64,000 nucleotides of DNA from Lachnospiraceae bacterium (GTDB taxonomy: Bacteria; Bacillota; Clostridia; Lachnospirales; Lachnospiraceae), in contig JAETRD010000001.1 of the NCBI GenBank assembly GCA_021770345.1, forward strand, positions 372,001 through 436,000, in the 5' to 3' direction. Each line of letters begins with the position of its first letter. Position 1 is the first letter of the stretch. The notes beneath the pieces are model-generated. The model had not been told where the DNA came from, did no database searches, and saw only the letters and a list, made by a program, of their open reading frames with translations. The position numbers were made by a program, and so were the translations under genes. Shown here one piece after another: positions 1 through 7,395 of the stretch.

Positions 1-381
1 GCGCTCGGAGTGCAAGGTTCCGTCGGTCCAGCTGACAAACGGAATCTTTTTTCTCCTGCACCAGTGCACGGCGCGCAGAATCGTCAGATTGTACTCCATC
101 GCAAACACCGCGTCCGGCTTTATCTTTGCAAGCGCCCGCTCCACGCCGACCGGCACAAATATATACCGGTCGTCGAAGCGTTTTCGGATGATGATCGTTT
201 TCGATTTTAAAATCGTGTAATTGGATAGCCCCTGAAGTTCGACACTCCATTTGCGGTTCTCCATGCCGGCGCCCGAAAACAGAATATGAAATTCATACTG
301 CGGATAATTTTTCTGTAAAAACGAAAAAAAATCTACGCGGTAGGGGGACGGTATATTTGTGATAAACAGCGCTCTTTTCAT
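1..381 (-). CDS. Glycosyltransferase family 4, N-terminal part (cut by window edge)
   Basis: The minus strand is open from an ATG at 381 to the window edge, giving 127 residues of an N-terminal domain. It begins with the pattern MKRALFITNIPSPYRVDFF, which is typical of the donor-independent half of GT4 (GT-B fold) enzymes: a hydrophobic first strand followed by an IPSPYR loop. Its ATG overlaps the stop of the upstream gene by four bases (ATGA), so the two are translationally coupled at the distal end of the polysaccharide operon. The role would be cytoplasmic transfer of a sugar to a growing lipid-linked glycan. The sugar and linkage cannot be told, and the catalytic C-terminal half lies outside the window. 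Confidence 0.8.
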   Translation of the reverse strand, partial: MKRALFITNIPSPYRVDFFSFLQKNYPQYEFHILFSGAGMENRKWSVELQGLSNYTILKSKTIIIRKRFDDRYIFVPVGVERALAKIKPDAVFAMEYNLTILRAVHWCRRKKIPFVSWTDGTLHSER

Positions 382-1565
382 TTTGATATGTCCTCGTATA
401 TCTCCATCAGCATCCTGTAGTTGTCTTCCGGCCGAAGCCTCGTCTCGTAAAAACTCCGCGCGTTCTCTTTCAGCTCGGCCAGGTCCATCCGGTTAAAGGC
501 CCGAATCTGCTCCGCCAGATCGTCCGCGGAATTGTAGGTAAACTTTACCCCGGTCTTCCCCTCCTGCACCATGCCGTCCATATTCCCGACACGCCCGGCA
601 ATGACCGGCACGCCGTAGGAGTAAGCCTCCGCGATCGTCATCGCAAATGCCTCATAACACTGGGAGGTCATAATCACGGCTTTCGCGTGATAAAAGCGTT
701 CGGACATCTCCTCTTTCTGCAGATAGCCGAGAAACCGCACGTTTTTCATGTGATGCTCTCTGACATAGGCCTGCATCTCGTCCATCATCGGCCCTCTCCC
801 CGCGATAAAGAGCTGTTCTTCTGGAAGCTTCTCAAACGCTTTTATCGCAATGTCAACGCCCTTTAGCGCCTCCACGCGGCCCGCAAACAGGAAATAATCC
901 TCTTTCCCGCCGCTCTCCCCCGGGACAATGCCCTCGGCAAACGTGAAATTCGGCTTGATATAGACTCTGTCGGGATTGACAATCTGCTTTTTTAACGAAT
1001 TGAGCAGCTTGTCCCGGTTAAACTCCGTAAGACAGATAAAGTTGACTTTGTGGTACGTCCCGAGCAGCCGGTGAATCTGCAGGATTGCCGCGCTGACAAT
1101 GGTCTGCGCCGTACTGCCGCGGTAGCATTTGTGCCGCACCGCGCATTTCATACCGCCCTTTATACATTCCTCACAGATCACGTTGTCGCGGAAGAAAGAC
1201 CCCGCCGGGCACAGCATACGAAAATTGTGCAGCGTCTGCACCACCGGCACCCCACAGCGGTTCGCCGCGTAAAACACCGACGGACTCACCATCGTGAGCG
1301 TGTTGTGGACATGTACGATATCGATCTTATTCTCCCGGATAATCCGCTTCACCTCCCGCGCCGTCTTGAACGAGTAGACCGCGGTAAACGGCAGCAGCAG
1401 CTTTCCGATCAATCCCTTCTCCCGCAGTTCGCTGTTGGAGCGGTAGTAGGTGTATACTTTATGCCCGTGCTCCTCAAGCAGCCGCTTTTCGTTGCGCACC
1501 ACCACATCTTCGCCGCCGGGAATCTGATAAAAATTGTGAACCTGTAAAATATGATAATTTTTCAC
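378..1565 (-). CDS. Glycosyltransferase family 4
   Basis: This is a 395-residue GT-B fold glycosyltransferase of normal GT4 length. The N-terminal domain carries GGEDVVV near residue 17 and HVHN at 85-88. A cysteine-rich stretch (C119, C131, C134, C141, C147) is common in one GT4 subgroup. The C-terminal GT1 domain has FAGRVEALKG near 227-236 and the sugar-nucleotide E-x7-E motif EAFAMTIAE at 305-313. It overlaps both neighbours by four bases (ATGA), so three genes are coupled. It probably extends the repeat unit of the surface polysaccharide on the inner face of the membrane. Donor and acceptor are unknown. Confidence 0.88.
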   Translation of the reverse strand: MKNYHILQVHNFYQIPGGEDVVVRNEKRLLEEHGHKVYTYYRSNSELREKGLIGKLLLPFTAVYSFKTAREVKRIIRENKIDIVHVHNTLTMVSPSVFYAANRCGVPVVQTLHNFRMLCPAGSFFRDNVICEECIKGGMKCAVRHKCYRGSTAQTIVSAAILQIHRLLGTYHKVNFICLTEFNRDKLLNSLKKQIVNPDRVYIKPNFTFAEGIVPGESGGKEDYFLFAGRVEALKGVDIAIKAFEKLPEEQLFIAGRGPMMDEMQAYVREHHMKNVRFLGYLQKEEMSERFYHAKAVIMTSQCYEAFAMTIAEAYSYGVPVIAGRVGNMDGMVQEGKTGVKFTYNSADDLAEQIRAFNRMDLAELKENARSFYETRLRPEDNYRMLMEIYEDISK

Positions 1566-2731
1566 GCTGCCTCCCTACTCCTCGCCTTTTCCGCCGTCAG
1601 CTCCATTCCCCGATTCTCAAGCAGTCCCGGGAAAAGCAGGCAGCCGCACAGCAGGATAAACGGGTTCATAAATCCGTTCATCACATACTGCTCCAATACG
1701 CCGTACAGCGCCATCGCCGCGATAAACACCAGCTCCTTATAATGTCCGCCGCGGTACAGCCGAAACAGCGTCCACGACACCAGCGCAAAGAAAAACAGCG
1801 CGACAAACACCCCGCAGTACAGGAGCACAAACATGTAGGTATTGTCGATCAGGCCGTGATAGCTCGCGTAAAAAATTTCCTGCGTCCGCGGAAACAGTGC
1901 GATTCCCTGGTCGATATAGTAGCTGTTCATGATATAGATTCGCCCCGAGACAAAATGGTTGATCAGATGCATCAGCGGATTGCCCCCGTTATAGAACACC
2001 ATCGTCAGCAGGCTGAACACCGCTCCCACCGGAACCGACAGCGCCAGTATCAATTTCATCTTGTGGCTTTTTACGGTCTTATCAAACACAATCAGCATCC
2101 ACGCAAAGAAAAATACGGCAATGCCGGTGCGGCAGAACGTCAGCTCGTAAAACAGAAACGCGACCGCGGACGTCCCCAGAAACCACTTTACATTCAGCTT
2201 TTCGTAATTGTCGTAGAGCAGCAGCATCAGCGTCAGAAACACCGCAAGGTAAGCCGTATTCGGCTCATTCATCGCGAAGCTGTAGACCGGAATCTCCACA
2301 AATTTCGTGTCCGGCGTCGTCTTAAATCCGATGTCAAACGCACCGAAGGTAGAGCCCACGACGAGAATCGCAAGGCTCAACACACGAATATAGACGCCCA
2401 GATGAATCAGCACCGGAAAGCTGCAGTTTTTCATGCCGAGAATCGTCAGAAAAAGAAGCAGCCAGGTATTCTGTTTCGTGATGACCGAAAGCGCCAGCCC
2501 GAGGCCGATCAAAATTGCTATCCAGGCAACCTCCCGCAGCGTGTATTTGGTTGTGACAATTTTAATCCCCAAAAACGTCATCGCAAACACAAAGAAATAT
2601 TTGTAGATAAAATCCCCGTGGTCATAGGTAAACGCTTTCATCAGAATATTGATGGAAAAATATCCGTAAAATGCGATAATTCCGACTTCCTGCCAGTTTA
2701 CCCTGCTGCAATACTCTTTTATCCTATCCAT
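1562..2731 (-). CDS. Wzy-like polysaccharide polymerase / O-antigen ligase family membrane protein
   Basis: The 389-residue product is almost entirely hydrophobic, with about ten membrane spans and one larger polar loop (about residues 225-290) holding the segment HFVSGRIYIMNSYYIDQG. This layout, with an R-rich outer loop late in the chain, is typical of Wzy polymerases and O-antigen ligases, which are otherwise poorly conserved. It sits between glycosyltransferases and the Wzz-like gene and overlaps the downstream GT4 by four bases. It would join lipid-linked repeat units on the outer face. The call rests on topology and context rather than a diagnostic motif. A ligase that attaches the finished chain is the main alternative. 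Confidence 0.7.
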   Translation of the reverse strand: MDRIKEYCSRVNWQEVGIIAFYGYFSINILMKAFTYDHGDFIYKYFFVFAMTFLGIKIVTTKYTLREVAWIAILIGLGLALSVITKQNTWLLLFLTILGMKNCSFPVLIHLGVYIRVLSLAILVVGSTFGAFDIGFKTTPDTKFVEIPVYSFAMNEPNTAYLAVFLTLMLLLYDNYEKLNVKWFLGTSAVAFLFYELTFCRTGIAVFFFAWMLIVFDKTVKSHKMKLILALSVPVGAVFSLLTMVFYNGGNPLMHLINHFVSGRIYIMNSYYIDQGIALFPRTQEIFYASYHGLIDNTYMFVLLYCGVFVALFFFALVSWTLFRLYRGGHYKELVFIAAMALYGVLEQYVMNGFMNPFILLCGCLLFPGLLENRGMELTAEKARSREAA

Positions 2732-2825
2732 AAAACTTATGCCCTTTCTCTGACAAAACGGCGGGTCCTATGCCCCGTAATCTGTCCCTATACGCCGCAA
2801 AAACCGTCTTCCCTCTGTCCGTCCG

Positions 2826-3605
2826 CTACTCCGCTCTGCGGTACACCGCATAGACGTCGTCGATCACCGCCGCAAGCTCATAGCCGTAGCCGGTCAAATC
2901 CTCCGGTATCCGGTGAAAATCCGTGTTGAACACAATAAATCTGCAGTTTTTCTCCCCCGCGACGCGTGTCACAAACGCCACATCCGGTGTCTCGCTGCTC
3001 ATCTCGGCATAGACGGCCGCTTCCTCCTCGCCGATGTCCGAGATAAACCCGCCCGCGTTTCTGCCGTACAGCAGGCAGACGGAAGTCGAGTACTGCCGAA
3101 TCGAACAGAGCAGCTCGTTCGGCACAATCACCGTCTCTTTCCAGGACTGCAGCTGCCCCATCACATAATCGCAGATGTGGATCGCCGCGTCCGGCAGCTC
3201 GTATTCGTTCTCCTTCTCCCGGTACGTCTCCCCGGTAAAAATCGCCCTGCCGCTTGCCGCGATACAGGCGCATGCCAGCACGATCACACCGACTCGCAGC
3301 ACATCTCGCTTTACCCCTGCGGCGACGCGCGTCAGCGCATAGGCAATCGCAAACGAAATCGGGAGCATCCACAGCAGCCGCCAATACACGCCGGTCAGAA
3401 ACCGCGTCCCCACATATTTAAAAAAGAGGGGATTAAAAAAGAGGAAAAGCACCAGCACCGATGGCCAGAACAAAAGCCGCCGCTCCCGTTTTCCCCAGAA
3501 GAAACAGCACGCCATCGCGGCGCCAAACAGCAGCCAGTGCAGCAGACCGCCCCTTCCGCCTATGAAATTTAAAAATTCACTCCAAACGGCATGTACATAC
3601 TCCAT
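2826..3605 (-). CDS. Membrane protein, C-terminal half of a DUF6077-like protein
   Basis: 259 residues from an ATG at 3605 preceded by GAAAGGAAC. An upstream in-frame ATG at 3710 would lie inside the previous gene and adds residues with no membrane-protein character. The chain has four or five membrane spans (about residues 15-115) followed by a soluble domain of about 130 residues ending DDVYAVYRRAE. It begins 11 bases after the stop of the preceding membrane gene and in another frame. The pair together have the size and character I associate with single DUF6077 membrane proteins of Clostridia. It may therefore be the tail of one frameshifted gene or a separately translated subunit. Function is unknown; a part in polysaccharide assembly is inferred from the operon. 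Confidence 0.6.
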   Translation of the reverse strand: MEYVHAVWSEFLNFIGGRGGLLHWLLFGAAMACCFFWGKRERRLLFWPSVLVLFLFFNPLFFKYVGTRFLTGVYWRLLWMLPISFAIAYALTRVAAGVKRDVLRVGVIVLACACIAASGRAIFTGETYREKENEYELPDAAIHICDYVMGQLQSWKETVIVPNELLCSIRQYSTSVCLLYGRNAGGFISDIGEEEAAVYAEMSSETPDVAFVTRVAGEKNCRFIVFNTDFHRIPEDLTGYGYELAAVIDDVYAVYRRAE

Positions 3606-3616
3606 GACAGTTCCTT

Positions 3617-4687
3617 TCACCTGAATCCAAACAGATAATATCCCAGAAACACCGCACACGGCAGCGCCGCTCCCCAGACTGCAAGCAGCCGCTGCCATTT
3701 CCTGTGACAACAGAAATCCACGATCCCGTATATCATCAAAACGATCGGGGACGTCACGATGCCGATTCCCGACAGCATACAGCCGCCCGCCGCGGTCACA
3801 TAGAGCAGCGCCGTCTCACCCGTACCTCTGCCTTTTATAAGCCGGCAGAACAGGTAAAAGAGCAGCGGAAGCACAAAGCTTGCGCACACCGCCTTGCCCT
3901 GCCAGATGCGCAGCAGCAGCATCGACGCCAGCGTGTGCGTCGACGTATAGCCGAACAGGTGGATGACGGACAGGAAAATCAGAAAAAGAGCCGTCTTTTC
4001 ACAGTCCCCGCCAAACAGCTCCGCTCCGATCAGCGCATAGAGCCCGTAGCACAGCAAAATCAAAAAAAACGGAAGGTAAGAGTGGGCGAGAACCGCCGGC
4101 GCCAGCCCGCAGATATTCGACTGCATCGCCAGAAACATCGCCCAGGGAGACGTCAGGTCCTTGCGCACCTCCCCCACATCCCAATACATAAAGTCTGCGT
4201 CAATCGGACTGTCCTGATACATGGAATCGTGCACGACCGCCGATACCGCCTCGGCGATAAACCGTGCGTCGTCGTCGTCGCTGTGCTCGTAGCGCGCGGG
4301 AATATAAGCCTGCAGAAAAATTAGAACCGCCGCAAGCACACCGAAAATAATCGGAAAAACCTGCTTTCCGCGCTCTGCGCAGTCCTTCTCACCCGCAAAA
4401 AGCTGCCCTCCCCTCTTTACCAGAAGCAGGACAAACGCCGCGGCCGCGAGCAATTCCATACAAAATTCCCAGACCGCCTGGGCCTCCGAAAGTTTTCTCC
4501 CGAGCGCCACCATCGGCACAAACACGATCTGTCCCGCCGCAAGCATTGTCGCAAAGCCGAACACCCATGCGTGCAGGGCGCGGCTTACGCGCCCCCTTGT
4601 GCACAGCAGCTCCGTCCATATCGTCCCGATCCACATGGGCGCCAGGACAAACATCAGGCTCAAAACCAGAACCGGTTTAAGATTCAT
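3617..4687 (-). CDS. Membrane protein, N-terminal half of a DUF6077-like protein
   Basis: 356 residues from the ATG at 4687, chosen because AAGGGG lies about ten bases before it. An ATG at 4705 lies too close to that site. There are about ten membrane spans, with a conserved-looking acidic outer loop (SDDDDARF, near residue 135) and DADFMYWDVGE further on. The start overlaps the end of the Wzz-like gene by 11 bases. The chain stops abruptly after YYLFGFR within a membrane region, and the next open frame continues in a related style. This supports a split gene. Biochemical role unknown; location points to surface glycan assembly. Confidence 0.6.
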   Translation of the reverse strand: MNLKPVLVLSLMFVLAPMWIGTIWTELLCTRGRVSRALHAWVFGFATMLAAGQIVFVPMVALGRKLSEAQAVWEFCMELLAAAAFVLLLVKRGGQLFAGEKDCAERGKQVFPIIFGVLAAVLIFLQAYIPARYEHSDDDDARFIAEAVSAVVHDSMYQDSPIDADFMYWDVGEVRKDLTSPWAMFLAMQSNICGLAPAVLAHSYLPFFLILLCYGLYALIGAELFGGDCEKTALFLIFLSVIHLFGYTSTHTLASMLLLRIWQGKAVCASFVLPLLFYLFCRLIKGRGTGETALLYVTAAGGCMLSGIGIVTSPIVLMIYGIVDFCCHRKWQRLLAVWGAALPCAVFLGYYLFGFR

Positions 4688-5957
4688 ACACCAAAACCCC
4701 TTCAATGCGGATTCCGCTTACATCTGCCGTGTTTTTCACACGATACATCACTTCGTTTTTCACTTCTTTTCTTCCGCAGGCCACAAACGTCTTATCGCAC
4801 AGCTTTGCCGCCGCATAGGCATCCGCGCTTCCGGTCACATCCGGCGCGTTCACGATCACGCAGTCGTAGTCTCCGCGCTTCTGTTCCAGATACTCCGCAA
4901 AGCGCACATTCATCACAAGGTTAAAGTTCTTCTCGTCCTTACTGCTGCGGCTGACGGAATCGAGATAGGCATTGAGCGCCTGCGGCTTCGGCTCCTCGCC
5001 CTCACCGAGAATCCACGCGCTGATGGAGCTGCCCTCGCCGGCCTCCGCAAGGTCAATATAAAGCGTCCGCCTCTGTTCGTTTGCCATGCTCATCGCCAGC
5101 TTTAACGCCGTGTCCTTCTTCGGACACGATACCGGCATGCAGCAGACCGTGCGCGCAGACTTCTCGTCATCCCGCAGAAACAGCGCCAGCTTCTTAAAGC
5201 CCTCCTCGTCGTCCATTCCTTTTTTCAGACTGTCAATAATCGGCGCATCAAATCCCTGGCGCACTTCCTCCGCATTTTTCGGCTTCTTATAAATCAGCAT
5301 CCAGAACGTGTAGAGCACCACCTCCACAATCACTCCGAGCACCAGTCCCGCTACCGCTCCCTTGAGCACGCCTTTCCGGAAATCCTCCTCGGTGATGGAG
5401 TAGGACTCGAGCTTGTGAACTGTCGTCGCCGTGTACGGCGCGTCAAGGCTCTCGATACAGTCTGTCCCTATCATTTCCCGCGCGACTTCGTTCGTCGCCG
5501 TGATCACCTGGCGGAGAAATTCCTTTGCGTCCTCCTCGTCGTCGATCGTGAAATCATTGTAGTAAGCCGGATAATTGAGATACAGCGTCATGATGTCGGA
5601 CACCTCGCCGACCGTCGGCTCAAACAGCTGCTGATACCCCTCGAACGGCAGATTGTATCCCGTGTTCTCGATAAATCTGTCGTAGGTACGGTTGCTGTAG
5701 GCGATTTTGATCATCGTTCCCACGCGCTCGACCGAGGTCTCGTCACTGTAAGTCTTCACATACACGGTCGCCACCGCCTGCTGGATATTCTCGTACAGCT
5801 CGCGCTCCACAAACTGGTGATTCGCCTTGTATTTATATCCGCCCAGAATCCCGGCGCAGATCACCGCAAAAATCACCGCAAGCCACCACATCCTCAGATT
5901 GTAGCGGATAATTTCCACCACATTATACTCTTTGTCCAGATTATACTCCTTGTTCAT
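4677..5957 (-). CDS. Wzz/CpsCD-like polysaccharide co-polymerase with degenerate kinase-like domain
   Basis: 426 residues from the ATG at 5957, eight bases after AAAGGATGG; the earlier in-frame start overlaps the previous gene and lacks a site. Two membrane spans (about 24-44 and 199-222) flank a 150-residue outer loop, the classic Wzz arrangement for chain-length control. The C-terminal part (about 265-426) resembles a BY-kinase/CpsD fold: hydrophobic strand, YIDLAEAG at 300-307, DYDCVIVNAP near 363-372. The usual P-loop is replaced by PVSCPKKDT, without GKT, and there is no terminal tyrosine cluster. I infer a catalytically dead, fused CpsC-CpsD-like regulator of polymer length. Confidence 0.8.
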   Translation of the reverse strand: MNKEYNLDKEYNVVEIIRYNLRMWWLAVIFAVICAGILGGYKYKANHQFVERELYENIQQAVATVYVKTYSDETSVERVGTMIKIAYSNRTYDRFIENTGYNLPFEGYQQLFEPTVGEVSDIMTLYLNYPAYYNDFTIDDEEDAKEFLRQVITATNEVAREMIGTDCIESLDAPYTATTVHKLESYSITEEDFRKGVLKGAVAGLVLGVIVEVVLYTFWMLIYKKPKNAEEVRQGFDAPIIDSLKKGMDDEEGFKKLALFLRDDEKSARTVCCMPVSCPKKDTALKLAMSMANEQRRTLYIDLAEAGEGSSISAWILGEGEEPKPQALNAYLDSVSRSSKDEKNFNLVMNVRFAEYLEQKRGDYDCVIVNAPDVTGSADAYAAAKLCDKTFVACGRKEVKNEVMYRVKNTADVSGIRIEGVLVYES

Positions 5958-5973
5958 GCATTCCATCCTTTCT

Positions 5974-7395
5974 TTACTCGCCGCCTTTTTCAAACACAAC
6001 TTTAATTGTCTTCAGAAGAATTTTGATGTCGAGTCCCAGACTCCAGTTATCAATATACTGCACGTCCAGCTTTACCACATCCTCAAAATCCTTGATGTCG
6101 TTTCTTCCGCTCACCTGCCAGAGCCCGGTAATCCCGGGTTTCGCGGAAAGCCTGCGCTTCTGGTGCGCCTCATACTGCCGGAACTCGTCCACCGTAGGCG
6201 GCCTCGTCCCCACCAGACTCATATCGCCCTTTAAAACATTGAAAAACTGCGGAAGCTCGTCGATGCTGGTTTTCCGGATAAATTTCCCCACTTTCGTAAT
6301 CCGCGGGTCGTCCTTCATCTTGAACATAAAACCGTTCATCTCATTCTGACTCTCAAGCTCTTTCTTCCTTGCTTCCGCATCCTGGTACATGGAACGGAAT
6401 TTATATATTTTAAAAAACCTGCCGTTCTTTCCCACGCGTTTCTGTGCGAAAAACAGCGGTCCCGGCGATTCGATCAAAAGCGGCGGAGCCAGAAATACGG
6501 TGACCACCGCGGTAATCACGAGCCCCACAAGCGCTCCGGCAATATCCATCAGCCGTTTCACCAGCATCATCTTCCAGTCGTAAGACTGGTTGGTAAATGT
6601 CACAACCGGTATGCTCCCGATGACATTAAAGCTCTTGTGATAGTCGTCGAAGCGGTTGAGGATCTCGATGCTGACATGGACAGTCGCCCCCATGTCCTCA
6701 AACGTATTCACAACCTGCGCCAGCGAGGCGCCGGTATCGTACGGCACATTCATGAATACCTCGTCCACAATTTCCTGTTTCGCATACTGGAACATCGTAT
6801 CGTAGGTCGCCACAACCGGTACCCCGTCATACCATCTTCCCACCTGATTGTCGTCGATAATCGCGATGCTGGTCAGGCGGTGCGCCCAGTCCTTTGTATT
6901 GTCCGCCTCCGCCAGAATGTCCCGCACCCTGTCCGCGGTCGTCACCAGAAAAATCTGGTTTGTGGCGCGTTTGTTGCGGTAGACTTTCAGAAGATAATAT
7001 TTCAGCAGCACATGAGCCGCGAAAAACAGTGCGGAATTGATGGCCGCGATACTGAAATACACGCCGCGGGAAGCGTTCGCATGGTTGTGCTGTAAGAAAA
7101 TCGTCAGCGAGGTGATCAGCACGATCAGCACGCCGGCCTGCACCGCCGCCCACAGATCCCGGTAAATATTTCTCCTGATAAAATTTTTCTCGATATCGGA
7201 AAACAGCATTGCCAGCATATAGACCACAAGAACCGCACCGAAGCTCTCCATCAGCTCCGCCCTCATATCCGCCACAGATACATTGCGGTAACTCACCAGC
7301 CACAGATATCCGCCCCCGAAATAGCTGAGGACAAAACATGCCATATCCGCCAGCAGCAGCATTACGTCCTGTATTCGTTGTCTCGAATGGTACAT
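5974..7395 (-). CDS. Undecaprenyl-phosphate phosphosugar transferase (WbaP/CpsE family)
   Basis: 473 residues from the ATG at 7395, after AGAGGAAA at good spacing; a longer frame starting at 7470 lies inside the previous gene. There are four N-terminal membrane spans (about 10-130), a Rossmann-like CoA-binding domain (145-245) and a C-terminal bacterial sugar transferase domain (276-473). That domain shows KRLMDIAGA, KIYKFRSMY at 329-337, ELPQFFNVLKGDMSLVGTRP at 380-399 and KPGITGLWQVSGR at 419-431. The family transfers a sugar-1-phosphate (glucose, galactose or a relative) from UDP-sugar to undecaprenyl phosphate, which starts each repeat unit. Substrate unknown. Confidence 0.92.
   Translation of the reverse strand: MYHSRQRIQDVMLLLADMACFVLSYFGGGYLWLVSYRNVSVADMRAELMESFGAVLVVYMLAMLFSDIEKNFIRRNIYRDLWAAVQAGVLIVLITSLTIFLQHNHANASRGVYFSIAAINSALFFAAHVLLKYYLLKVYRNKRATNQIFLVTTADRVRDILAEADNTKDWAHRLTSIAIIDDNQVGRWYDGVPVVATYDTMFQYAKQEIVDEVFMNVPYDTGASLAQVVNTFEDMGATVHVSIEILNRFDDYHKSFNVIGSIPVVTFTNQSYDWKMMLVKRLMDIAGALVGLVITAVVTVFLAPPLLIESPGPLFFAQKRVGKNGRFFKIYKFRSMYQDAEARKKELESQNEMNGFMFKMKDDPRITKVGKFIRKTSIDELPQFFNVLKGDMSLVGTRPPTVDEFRQYEAHQKRRLSAKPGITGLWQVSGRNDIKDFEDVVKLDVQYIDNWSLGLDIKILLKTIKVVFEKGGE

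Noticed and set aside
1742..2929. Long plus-strand frame of 395 codons opposite the Wzy-like gene
   Set aside because: Its sequence is rich in Arg, His and Gln, as expected from the antisense of hydrophobic codons. It has no ribosome site and crosses two minus-strand genes.
2826..3710. Longer start for the second DUF6077-like half at 3710
   Set aside because: The extra residues come from the upstream gene read in another frame. The ATG at 3605 has a good ribosome site.
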